Below the pieces are notes generated by a model. It was not told the DNA's origin. It did no database searches and saw only the letters and a list, made by a program, of their open reading frames with translations. Both the position numbers and the translations under genes were made by a program. Of a stretch of 64,000 nucleotides of DNA, positions 49,442 through 60,069 are shown piece after piece. The DNA lies in the NCBI GenBank assembly GCA_002633005.1, contig NMRA01000022.1, positions 1,170,518 to 1,234,517 of the forward strand. Reading direction: 5' to 3'. This stretch comes from Phoronis australis. Lineage: Eukaryota > Phoronida > Phoronidae. The stretch's first letter is position 1; each line of letters starts with the position of its first letter.

Positions 49442-49744
49442 TCAGTCAGCCAACTCGTCATTCCTCGTTCGGATCAGATTTTGCATTAGTTCATTACGGT
49501 CTACATTTCGAAACACATAACAATCAATTTTCGGTTCATGATTGAATATCTTGTCCTTAAAAGAACTACATCCTATATCCGCACATTTTAGTTTCTTATT
49601 TACATTACATTGATTAAACTCAATTATCTCTGAGCACACTCTTTCATTGTATTTGAACAGATCCTATTTGATTTCAATATTTACTTTGCATCTTCTTATC
49701 AACACTGGAGTCTCATTTGCAGGCTCCAGTTCACACACAAATGT
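49442..49744 (-). pseudogene. Coding-like minus-strand remnant with one in-frame stop
   Basis: Reading left from 49744, the frame gives CELEPANETPVLIRRCKVNI, a TAG at 49664-49666, then DLFKYNERVCSEIIEF, KLKCADIGCSSFKDKIF and NVDRNELMQNLIRTRNDELA before a stop at 49442. Composition and length are more protein-like than the surroundings, and the spacing of cysteines (C..IGC) is suggestive but not diagnostic. I do not recognise the family. The internal stop means either a pseudogene, an unannotated short intron or chance. Confidence 0.3.
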
Positions 49745-50774
49745 TTATCGCGTCTTTTGTAAAAGAATGGTTATCCCATCTTACTCTGTCGTAAGAAACT
49801 TTTAGAGGTTGTGCTCAGTCCCCAATATGAACCCGCGTTGTCTTAAACACAGTTTTAATTTTTGTCAGAAACTGATCTTGACGCCCTGCTTCTGCAAAAT
49901 GGTAAAGATGCGACAAGAAGAAGACTTGGTTCATGCATGGCCAACATACAGTACGAATATCGGGCTTCAGGTAGAGGTCTCAGCGACACAGTGACTAGTA
50001 AAGTATTAACATGCAATATGAAATCTACATAATATTCGCCTCAAAGCGCACTGCATGATTATTTCACTGGGGTTGTATACATTTGTACATGTAGTATCAA
50101 TCCCCAATGGAACACAAGTCGCGGACGCACTGCTACTTTACCCTAGCCACAATTTTTTCCTGTGTCATTTTGAGGTAAGGTTACTTATAGTATGGCCGGT
50201 GCATTCAGGATAAATGCAATTCTTATTCCACTTATTCTCAAAGGCAACTAATAAGTACAAGATGTGTCACCCAATAACAGTATTTGCATATGCTACAGAA
50301 TGCATATGGTGTATTGCGGCAGCTCCTCCCTCAGCAAAATTGGCTACATTATCTGTGTAACACTTGTTAAATGTGCATGAATTATCTTAAATTGACACCG
50401 AAATGAACCAGGGATTGCTTTGCACAAACTCTAAATAAAGAGTCATACGTTTTGTAAATAGTTTCAGTTTACACTTTGTTTAAAAACCCTCATAAAACTA
50501 AGACATTTTGTGAATAAATTTATGTATATCACGCAAGCGACTTCTTTATTTAGGTTGCACTTACAGTATATAAAAGAACGTTATCACCTGTCACTGCTGT
50601 AAAATGAACTAGGTTTTCTGTTATTCTGAAAACTGCTATACATAAATTAATGTAAGAGCCATCAGTACCTTAAATATGTCAAGGTATCAAACAACATCGT
50701 TCGTCGTTGAAACTTTCTGGTGGAACTGACTTCTCGTGGATCCATCTGGGGCGCTTACGCTCGCTGCTTCTGAG

Positions 50775-51167
50775 TGAAGGCTGGTGCATACGATATCTCG
50801 CGAAGACTTGCTTGATCTCACCAAACTATACCTGTTCTTTTCTGAACATAACCTTGACGCCTTTTCTTGGTGGGAATCTTTATCTCAAATAAATTTTGAC
50901 GTTCAACTAAATCGACCGACATTTACTAAACGCCGCTTCAACGCAGTGATTCCGGAGTGGCTAAAACACTGTATGTTCCATTCTGGAGTAAGTGCCACAT
51001 ACTGTACATGTACGAACCGAGTACGCTTAGGAGAACTGCTTGTTGGTGCAAAAATAAAAGGAATAAATGTACATGGACCTTTGGCAGCTATTGTTTATAC
51101 GCTTCAAGGATCACATCACCACGCATTTTCAAAGGCGTTTGTCTTCACGTGTGCGGTTCATTTGTGA
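50775..51167 (+). CDS. Unassigned plus-strand open frame of about 130 codons
   Basis: A frame without an ATG near its start runs from after a TGA at 50772 to 51167. It contains ISREDLLDLTKLYLFFSEHN, AFSWWESLSQINFDVQLNRP and TKRRFNAVIPEWLKHC. A GTAAGT at 50988-50993, after TTCCATTCTGGA, could serve as a donor. The best acceptor (GAGTGAAG, 50770-50777) is poor. The residue mix is protein-like for the first 75 codons and less so later. No domain is recognised and no neighbouring plus-strand exons were found. It may be an isolated exon, a retrocopy fragment or chance. Confidence 0.2.
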
Positions 51168-51610
51168 ATTGATTAAAATAAACGTAATGACTATTGAAGA
51201 ACCAACGCACAAACTGCATGTATATCGATTCCTATCAAGACGGAATTTTCACATGGCGTGGGGATAATTTGACTTAGTTTTTAAGTAAGACATAAAGCCT
51301 GCACTCTATATGAACCACTGGCCTATAGTGAGCAGTCGGATTTGTTAGTATAGTGAAAAGCCGGATTTTATAGTTTATAATTCGTTTTTGCGTAAACAGC
51401 TCAAAAAGCATTCCCAGGTGACGTTGTTTCAGCCTGACATCAATTTTGTCAAAGTAAAGAACATTTAGTATAGAAAATAAATTTAATTATTAAATTTGTC
51501 TTTGTACATTAACATAATGACCGCCACTTTACGTGTCACAGGATAATCCGGCACTGCCTGGTACTCTATCCAAATCCAGAGCAGATGGATGACAACGCGC
51601 TGAGCTGTGA

Positions 51611-51785
51611 TACGCCGTAAAATGTAACAATTTCGTAAAATGTAACAACTGTTACCTTTTACCTCACTGTTACATTTTACGTTGCTAGGCCTCTCATAAA
51701 ATGTAACAAGTTGTCACATTTTATATAACTGTTACAATTTACGTCGAATGCACATGCGAAAAATGTATCAATGTTACATTTTACA
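51611..51785. repeat. Cluster of direct and inverted TAAAATGTAACA motifs
   Basis: Eight matches or near-matches to TAAAATGTAACAA or its complement (TTGTTACATTTTA) fall within 175 bp, in the order forward, forward, inverse, forward, inverse, inverse, forward, inverse. Several are preceded by CG. The alternation allows many small stems. Confidence 0.85.
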
Positions 51786-53088
51786 AAAGCGGTGTTATAT
51801 TTCATTGGTTTGCATGGTATTTGTCACACGGAGGAAAACAGTTCAAACGCTTAACGCCTTCTTTTTCGAATTGTTTGGATGAAATTCCATCAAATGTTCC
51901 AGCTCGAATTGATAGATGGGTCCTATGTGCTTTCCATTGTTTTTCAACTTAAGTATTTTCTTGGTAAAGTCAAAAATGTACCCTGTACAGTTTCAACTCC
52001 AGAGGGAACGAGCTTCCAGGATCAGATAGCGTAACAAGTTTTTATTGTTAATGCGTTCTTGCAATATTTTGTTGGCGCTCACAGGCCATAAACCAATTGT
52101 GCATCCGGCATTACAGTAAGCACACATCCTTTGGTAAGCACAACAGAAACAGTGAGACCGCAGTTTGGCTAATAATTATCGTACATGTATTTCTTCGGGA
52201 ACAAACGCCAAAACCATTTTTACACGGAGAATTCAATTTTCGAAAGCAATTTGATAGAAAAAACACCCATTTTAATCCACGATTTGGCATGGGTATGAAA
52301 AGGGGCCCGAATCAATTGTTTCTCTTTTCTTTTTTACTGAAGTTACAAATCAGCTGTTTCTAAGAGGCCTTCCTATGAGCGTTTCTTCGAAGAGTGGGGT
52401 GGGACAATTGCCCCCCTCTATGACTTCGGCTGTATGCCTGTGTTCATGTTTTCTAGTTGGCGCCGATTGCTCGATGTCGCTAACGGTCGGCTGACGGGGT
52501 GTAAAATGATGTTATCACGCCGGATATGTTGGCGTTCACGCGGAAGCTGGCATTGCGCAGTCCATTTCAGACAGCCAAGAATGACACGAAAATAAATTCC
52601 TTTTTAGTTTTAGGAGGTTTCCGGTGGTCCTCCCAGTTCATTGCTGATTGATGCCTGATGACCTGGGCGTGCATACACGTTCCTCGGTTTTGTGTAACAA
52701 ATTTCCACGCACAGAACAACTGTCTGCATGGGCCATGTTTGAAAGGGCCTCCATGGTAAGTACGGGAGTTTTTCAAGATCATATAGGATGACCGATGGCA
52801 GTGAAAGCTACATGTACTTGTATAAGCTTCGCATAAAGACCGGTTGATATCGCGACTTCCAAGATAGTATCGCTTCCTATATCGTCTCCGCAAGCTTTCG
52901 AGGCTCTCTGCCAATCACTCCGTGGATGCCGCCAGGTAAGACACGTTTCATAGAGAATTACAAACCGCAGTGAGCCACCGTTTGAACCGGCAATGCGTGC
53001 GGGTCTGTCCGTATGTGCTGGCCCTTCAGGGTGGTTTCAAATTCAATTGTTGAAACCCAGGTAGCCAAGTTTCTGGTCGCTGACTCAC

Positions 53089-53193
53089 CGTGGGGAAATA
53101 ATAAAGTCCTGACCAATTTCGTACACTGTTCTTTAGAAACGATGTACTTTGCCCTTTGGGGGTCGGTGGATAGAAACTTTTCCAACTTTCAGC
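53089..53193 (-). CDS. Weak candidate exon, possibly 5' part of the EPAC-like gene
   Basis: A 105-bp stretch (35 codons, phase 0 to 0) lies between TATTAGATACAG and a good donor (CCCACG-GTGAGTCAG) on the minus strand. The peptide begins AESWKSFYPPTPKGQSTSFL and ends GLYYFPT. The phase would allow joining to the longer version of the exon at 43070-43212. No domain or homology is visible, and a second frame is also partly open. The support is splice-site quality only. Confidence 0.25.
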
Positions 53194-53813
53194 CTGTATC
53201 TAATAAGTTCAATTACCCGTCATCTATTACTTCGATGGTTATCTTTTAGATGTCAAAATAAACTAAAAAGCAGTCATTGTTCATCAGTACATCATGATCA
53301 GAAACCATTGAACCCTTGCAGGTTATCAGAAGAAATATCTTTGCCATGTTGCGCAGTCATATGGCAACACGACATGAAAACTAAAGGTGCACACAGTGCT
53401 CCGGCTTTTTGATTTAACTGCAGGTTGTTCAATTGAAAGATGTAACCTGCTGTACTATTTTTAAGTAAATCCTGAAGTCATGCATGCATACATTTGATGG
53501 GCAACTTGAATAGGACGACAGACAAGGCATCCAACTGGGTTTGGGAGCCCTACCTCGTGGAATTTCAATTGTGGAATTTAGAAATGTTAACGTTACTTCT
53601 GGTTCATTCGCCTGTTACGGTTCAGAAGCTCCGTATCTTGAGTAAATTAATCCGTTGTCTCTCTAACGTAAATCCATTTAAAATGAAGAAATGTGGTCTG
53701 AAAGCGTTGCAATGTCGACTTTAGCACTGCATAAAAATTCCCTTTGCCGAAAGATGGAGACAATGTAGTCTAGTTGTCGGACAGCGATACGAATTCTTGT
53801 GTGGATCTAAACT

Positions 53814-53931
53814 TTCGTTGAAAACACTTCTAAGCTTTTTGTTTGAAAGCTTGATACAGATATTGTTTCGACATTACGAACGACTCTGTATCAAACTTTC
53901 AAACAAAAAGTTTGGTCGTGTTTTTAACGAA
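53814..53931. repeat. Foldback with 47-bp arms and 24-nt loop
   Basis: The arms 53814-53860 and 53885-53931 are reverse complements: the blocks TTCGTT.AAAACAC and CTTTTTGTTTGAAAG.TTGATACAGA are shared, with one internal mismatched stretch of about seven bases between them. A diverged third copy of the outer end (TTTGTGTTAACGAA) follows at 53933. It could be a miniature foldback transposon or a hairpin RNA source. Confidence 0.85.
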
Positions 53932-54762
53932 GTTTGTGTTAACGAAGGGCTGCTACCTAACTATACTGTATGGATTTAATTAAATGCATGATAAATCCTC
54001 CAACGTCTTATATAAATCTTTTGCATCATCATGCTGTCAAACAATTCACAAAAAACTAATGCCTCAAAATCTCCTTGAACGAAAAAATGCGCTTCGAGCG
54101 TGTCAACTAGGCAAGTCTTGCACCCTAGAATTACTTAGAATTGGGTAAAGAGTTTTTGTGGTCACACAAAGTTAAATAGTTGTACTTTGTATGTAGAGTT
54201 TCTATCGTGGAATTGTAGCAAATTTCATCAATCAAAGTGTTTTACTGTTCAAGGTAGGCCTTAAGCGTAGACCACATGGCCAGTTATGGGATTCCCTTCC
54301 CTTATTTTCTTTTAATCAAACTCACTGTATAACTTGAAAGGCAATTACTCAGAAATCGTTATCGCACAAAATTTTCCGTGTTAGAAATAATTCACAACTA
54401 ATTAGCAATTAGCCAGTTAATTGCCATTTGCTATTATGAATAGATGTCGTTGAAAAACAATTAGTGCCGGGGTATCTGCTCAACTTTCAGTCTACCAGTA
54501 GCGTGCAGCGCAGAAGAAAAGGTGTTGCATAAAACCTTTGCATGTACATGTAACGCGTGACAGACATTGTCTAAGCTATTGTGTAAACAAGGAATGACAC
54601 ATTTCTCGATTTCCAAAATAATCATTTTTAAAGAAGAGCATAAGCAAAGGAACACCAACAGTCGATTATTCAAAACTGTAGTAAATGAAGTTATGCTTTC
54701 TTCCGCACTTACTAAATACAATGTCTATATGTTAATCACACCAACGCTGGAAAATCAAGTAC

Positions 54763-54833
54763 CGCAACTGGAAATCGAACCACAGGTCTTTAGATTGCCG
54801 GTCTAGTGCGCTTACCGCTGAACTACTGAGATC
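54763..54833 (-). repeat. tRNA-derived SINE head
   Basis: The minus strand contains TAGTTCAGCGG (54815-54825), an exact A-box match, an anticodon-arm-like TAGACCGGCAATCTA, and GGTTCGATTTCC (54770-54781), a B-box with one extra T. The terminal segments do not pair as an acceptor stem, so this is a SINE promoter region or tRNA pseudogene rather than a working tRNA. Confidence 0.65.
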
Positions 54834-54848
54834 CCAATTGACCAATCT

Positions 54849-55003
54849 AAGGGCGGATCCAGGGTTTTGAGTTTGGGGGGCAAAGCAGAGTATTAGCCAG
54901 GATTTTGCCGATCAGACATTCGCCCCCCCAGAACTGCCAAATGGAATCTGGGCTAATTATAGGGGGGGCTTGGCCTCCTTATCCCCCCTCTAAATCCGCC
55001 ACT
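54849..55003. mobile_element. Short G-rich inverted-repeat element
   Basis: The block opens AAGGGCGGATCCAGGG and closes CCCCTCTAAATCCGCCACT. The ends are imperfect inverted repeats around runs of seven or more C or G in the interior. This GGCGGATCCAGGGGGG-type foldback is a familiar look for miniature elements in invertebrate genomes. No target duplication was confirmed. Confidence 0.55.
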
Positions 55004-55165
55004 GCTATCGCTAGTATTTTGACTGTCGGCTTAACTGACCAGTCAGAACGCAACATCCTTGACACACCTTCGTCTGCATTTCCAAGCCACCATTTCACCC
55101 GACAAAGAACATGTTGTCAGATAAACCTTATTTTAGTAGTTATCGCAGGAAACTGTGCGATAAGA

Positions 55166-55326
55166 ATGGTGCAACGGTGTTGCTATTGCGCGTGTAACTC
55201 CGACAGTTGCTACGCAGCTCTAGTAGAATATCCCGTCACTGTTTGGGCATTTCCTAAACCGAAATGTGATGTCAAAAGGTGTAAACGATAGATTAACTGT
55301 GTGGGCGGCCACACGAGCAGCTGAAC
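55166..55326 (+). pseudogene. Dead THAP-type zinc-finger exon
   Basis: From an ATG at 55166 the frame reads MVQRCCYCACNSDSCY and later WAFPKPKCDVKRCKR, then hits a TAG at 55289 where the family has tryptophan (KRWI). After a small frameshift the text resumes as CGRPHEQLN. Paired cysteines near the start, FPKP and the W-I...CGRPHEQLN segment are features of a THAP-like DNA-binding domain found in many invertebrate proteins and transposase-derived genes. The stop in place of W and the frameshift mean that it is not functional. The frame then runs open for about 100 codons to 55647 with no further recognisable motif and without the expected C..H zinc ligands. Confidence 0.6.
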
Positions 55327-57385
55327 TTTTCAATGTTGCTTGGTTATTCAAATTTCTCATATGACCTGGAATGTGTTACGGCACGACTAGTTAATAACCC
55401 CGAGTACCTAAATTTTGATATTACATGGGCAAACCATAAACTAGTGCAATGTAGAAATCCATGCGCCCTTATATTTTATCGTCTACATAACACTAAAACA
55501 ACCAAACGCGCGCCCACCAAACAACTCCGGAATTCCGACAAGGTGACAAGGGTAAGGCTGGCAAATCGGGTGTCGCAACTGTACGTACTCCCAGTCGGAA
55601 AGACATTCAAACAACTTCCATACACATGTTTATTCAAACGTAGATGAGCCCCAGCTCCAGAAACGCGGCGAGACTGTCTTGCTGTGCCCTCTCAAGGTCA
55701 ATTTAGTGCTCACGCACGGGGAAACCTTACTGAGTGTTGCTGACTTATTTATAATTATTTCTTTAAGTTTTAATATTACAACTTCAAAGACTATTTATCA
55801 GATTCTAACTTGAAGATTTTCTACGGAAGCTGAATGCAATTTACAATTATTAAGCTTAAAATAAACCTAATAACAAAAAGTAACTGAGTTACTTTACATT
55901 GCGCAAGCGTGTTTTTACAAAAGTTGCGTCGTGTGGTTGAAAGTTTTAGACACGTCAAGTTTTTCAGAAAAAGGTCGTTTTAACAGTTCATGTGAGAAAA
56001 CTAATCCTACAACCGCTTCACATTTATGATAAGGGTAAAAACTCTTGGAAATTTCGTCAAAATCCCGAGGCTTCCCATGTTATCAACCTGAGACTCGCCC
56101 CGTGTAGGATTCTCTATATATTTGTTCTAAGATACGTACATGTACGTGCTTTTCAGTTAGGTGGCTATAGTGTAGGGCTATCTGGTTTTGACTCTCGAGT
56201 TTCGCTCGTCTGGCCGCCTAAGTCTCGACACCTGCTATTCGATCGGCAGAGGAGGTGCATTAGATTACTGAATTCAAAGCGTTGTTCGACCAGCTGTCAC
56301 GAAAAATAGAAACAGTTAAGTTACTCTTTGTTAAGAACCTCTGGTTTACACTTCGGCTCTAGAGTTATAGCTCATTTTGTTGTGGTTTAAACATGATGCT
56401 TGGATTTCAGAAGCTTTAACAAAGAATTTGACTTAATTTTGTAAATAGTTATTTTTGCTGCTACACTCACTTTTTAACCATACTTCAGCTTAGTGACCAT
56501 GCTACGTTTAAAAGTAGTAAAAGATTCCTTTATGCAATGAGAATACGAACAATATGAAGTTCATTAGAAGGTAGTTCTAACTTAAATGTCTTTTAAGGGT
56601 GCAATTGCGGCCAATGTCTTGCATTAATTTGACTTGGATACAGCCCTAAACTTACCGGAGCCAGCTGTTTGCTTAGCACAAGATAAGTGAACCTGTTTTA
56701 TTTTAAATCAAAATTTTTCTCTATAAGATTGGAAAGGCGTAAACAGTGGTATCGACCAGAACAACTTTAATCTGGAAATCCCATCTTATCATCTACTTTT
56801 CATTTGACGGAATTTAGTAGACGGCAGCATAAAAATATCGGTGAATCTTCATTGATTTTTTTCAAAATATCCTGAAATCTATGGCATCGTACAGACGATT
56901 ACGATTCTAAGAAGATGTATTCCCGGCTTTACATGAACACATCGCGTCAGTGGTCTAGTCATTTGTTACTTTCGCTGCCTTCAAAATAATTTTACTTGAG
57001 CACTTACTATGTCATCGTCTCCTTTACAAATGTTCAAATCGTGAATGTACGATTCTAAGCTAAAAACTATCACCTGTTGCCTTTTCGTATAGTGCAAAAA
57101 ACAACCATCGATTCCATCAAGAACTTGGTTCAGCGACAGGGTATTTGCCTCGACATAAATGTATTGTTTGTTTGTCGGGTGTCACGTGTCACGGAGCTTG
57201 TGATAAGTGAATTAGTGTTTGCAACCAAATGATGTCGGATCCCCAATACCCCCGTTATAAGAGCAGAAGACCTATAATCTAGCATTATGCCTCGTTTCAT
57301 TTTGTTTTAGTTTCCTTTGTTTCAGTTTCTCTTTTTGTCTTATTTGTACCAAACATGTGATAATGTTTGATTGCAAAGTATCTAT

Positions 57386-57484
57386 ACCTCCCTCCAACCC
57401 TCCCTCCCACCCTCCCTCCCTCCATCTGTCTCTCCCCCTCTCTCTCACTCTCTCATTCTCCCCCTCCCTCTTCCTCTTCCTCCA
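57386..57484 (+). repeat. Polypyrimidine CT/CCCTCC tract
   Basis: Runs of CCCTCC and CTCTCT with almost no purines on the plus strand. The Pro/Ser-rich frames across it come from composition. Confidence 0.95.
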
Positions 57485-58262
57485 TTCACTATTATTGGGG
57501 GTATTCAGATCCCAACACTTCCTCACCAGACGTTACGCCCTTACCTTTTTTCCAAAACGCCACTCCAATCAATCGTTACCATTTTGAGAGAAGGAGCAGG
57601 AATATCCGAATCCGCGCTGTCACTATCTTATCTGAAAGAAACCAGGAGAATAGAGTTAGCACTGATGTTAGTTGTTCGAATGGATAAATTAAGGATTGCT
57701 CTAAAACCCCTCAACCCATAACCATCTCGACCCATGACCTCCGCGACCCACGACCCATGATCTCTCGACTCAGTCTACGCAAGCTCGACTAGATCTGAAC
57801 ATACAATAGAACAAGCGCTGACTTTCGTTACCAAAGACCCAGGCCGTGACCTCGGTTGGCTCTTCCTTGTTTATTCTCCTGCACTCAAGAGAGTGGATTC
57901 GGCAAACTTGAAAGCCAAAAAAAAAACAGAAAAAATACAACAAAAATCAAAACCAATGTCCTACCAGCGTTAAAAATGTCGTTGCCGGCAGAGCGTTTTT
58001 GTCTCGTCTGGTTTTTTGGAAGAGTGTGAGGAACTGATAAATATGTAATTTCTTCAGTAAATACAGTTTGAAAAAAAAAACAACTGTTGCCTAAAAAGAA
58101 TTTAACGCTATATGGAGTATTTTGTAAACGAGAATACAACAAAAAGCAAATACTGCGGAAAATGTGAAATTGTGTACATTCATTGCAGCGTACTCTCTCC
58201 TTAAGTTTAGTAGAACAGGCCATTGGTAAGGGCTTGTGCAACTATTTCCGTGATAACGATAG

Positions 58263-58278
58263 CACACACACACACACA

Positions 58279-58323
<45 letters not shown>

Positions 58324-58350
58324 GCACGCACACACACACACACACACACA
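58263..58350 (+). repeat. (CA)n microsatellite
   Basis: About 44 CA units with interruptions CATA and (GCAC)n. His/Thr-rich frames here are artefacts. Confidence 0.98.
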
Positions 58351-58450
58351 ATCCGCTATTTCAGATCATGTTAGGTCACTTTCATTTTTAACTACCAGAC
58401 TTGAGCCAGAGCAGAATCGCTTGTAGGAATGTATGGTCGGCGTACGATAG

Positions 58451-58542
58451 GTGCCGCGCCGTCCATGGTTACATAGGCGGTGCACCATAGGGGGGCGGGG
58501 CGATAGCCCCCACTTATTTCAGGGCTGCGCCGCCCATGGTAT
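58451..58542. mobile_element. Short inverted-repeat element (CATGGGCGGCGC family), copy 3
   Basis: GTGCCGCGCCGTCCATGGTT, then ACATAGGCGGTGCACCATAG and a G-run, then GGGCTGCGCCGCCCATGG. The right end is the reverse complement of the left-type end (CCATGGGCGGCGCA). An extra inverted end at 58451-58468 suggests a nested or duplicated terminus. It shares its core with the copies at 27067 and 41549. Confidence 0.65.
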
Positions 58543-60069
58543 GTCTTATGGGAAAGTCTTCCAGCGACGTAATATAATTCTGAAGTATGTAAAAAGCGTA
58601 AAGATACATCTATTGCCACAGGTCGCGGGTCTAAAAGGTTGTGAGTCGAGGGGGTCCCCATGCCAAATGACGTCGATTGAAGTCACTAGGTAAAGTTTAA
58701 TTTGCAAGATCCAAGCGACGGCGTAAGCTAAATTCTCCGATATAAGGCACTATACAAGTACATGTATCGTAGCTGCAGGTTAATATTTAGGTTTCAAATC
58801 AACATGTATCTCTTATGTCAATAAAGGGTTTTCAAAAGTTATATGAGTTACTGGTCTTTCACTCGCCATCGTGTTTTCCGTCTGAGTTTTGATAGATTTC
58901 GCTTGTCATGGATACGGCATTTACTTTACAAGTTTTCTGGTTAGTCTATCCCAAATCATTCCAGACAGCCCAGTGCAATATTTTTGTCATTTGTTCGTTT
59001 TTTACGTCACAATTGAGAAGACATGTCGGGGGTCCCGAGTTGACTATAGACCCTTCCTTGCTCGAGCTGATGCTTTTCACTGAGGAGAAATGTATTCATT
59101 TGAACACCGTCGATAAGGCCCCTTCATACCCGTTGTCGCCCTTCAAATTACGGAAGGGTTTTTCCGCACACCGCGCATGCTCTTCCAAAAGGTTCTCACT
59201 CACGCTTTTCATTCTTGTTTCTGTTCGACTGTGAAGCACAATTTTGTTGCGTTTTGTTTTTAGTGTGGAATTGGCTTCGTAACAACACTGCCGAAATGAA
59301 ATCATTTTAAAGAAATCTATAATGTGCTCTTCAAGTAGACGTAATCGTTTTATTACAATCATTAGACTTGCAAATAGTGAATAGTTCTGTATTTTCTTAC
59401 AGCATTTTATATGTCGATTGCCTTTCTTTATTATAAGGATATTTCCAAGACCTTTTTGAAGAGTTTCGGGCTAATGGAGTCGTTTTCTCTTGTTCAAAAT
59501 TTCAGAACATCTAATTACCAATGTGAATTTTCTTGATTTGAGTCCCAGTGCAGTCCTTGCAGAAGTTTTTATGTTATAGCCTTCACTGGCTTTCTGAACC
59601 CAAACAGGTGCACAGATCCCCTGTAACAAGCAGCAACAGTCTGTTCTTCAGTCGTGTAGGGCATTACAAAATTAACCAAACATTGAACACGCAATTCAAA
59701 CTCTTATGTTTCACCTTCTTTTATCCGTTACTATTTGGTCATATTTCCTCTGTACATATCTTTAGGTCAATCATTATCACCTGACTTTCCATATTACGTC
59801 GTCAAACAACTATGTGTTTTGTACTCACTTGCAACAGAACTAACTGGTTTCCCAAGATTGAATTTACATGTTGTGCTTTTCAACTAAGTTGCTATTTATG
59901 TACCTGTAAGTGAGCCTATGATATAATTTTGTTTTTGAAAATGACTTCCTTAATTGTCCAGACTATCTTATTCGTTTAACAACCCTTGAAATTTCAATAA
60001 GCATTGGTGTATTAATTGTTAAATACGGCTATCCTTTGAGTGCCTCGAGTTGTGTGAGTTTCACTGGTC

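Larger units (their letters stand above)
43213..53088 (-). other. Presumed 5' intron or upstream region with repeats
   Basis: No strong exon. It holds a short direct repeat (43738-43830), the 45.2/46.1 kb duplication, a minisatellite, a coding-like remnant at 49442-49744, an unassigned plus-strand frame at 50775-51167 and the TAAAATGTAACA cluster at 51.6 kb. Whether it is intron or 5' flank depends on where transcription of the EPAC-like gene starts, which I could not locate. Confidence 0.4.
53194..60069. other. Repeat-rich flank or 5' intron without a supportable gene
   Basis: Apart from the foldback, SINE head, G-rich inverted-repeat element, dead THAP exon, CT tract, CA microsatellite and short element listed separately, I see no exon with paired splice sites and recognisable content. 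Stretches 55.65-57.3 kb and 58.7-60.0 kb hold nothing that I can name. Confidence 0.4.

Noticed and set aside
52567-52940. Minus-strand 115-codon frame and two plus-strand donors (52751 and 52938)
   Set aside because: Open frames compete on both strands, the possible exon NNCLHGPCLKGPP is too short to assign, and no consistent exon chain could be built.
57367-57721. Pro/Ser-rich frames
   Set aside because: Translations of the CT/CCCTCC tract.
58091-58426. Cys/Val and His/Thr repeat proteins
   Set aside because: Translations of the (CA)n microsatellite.
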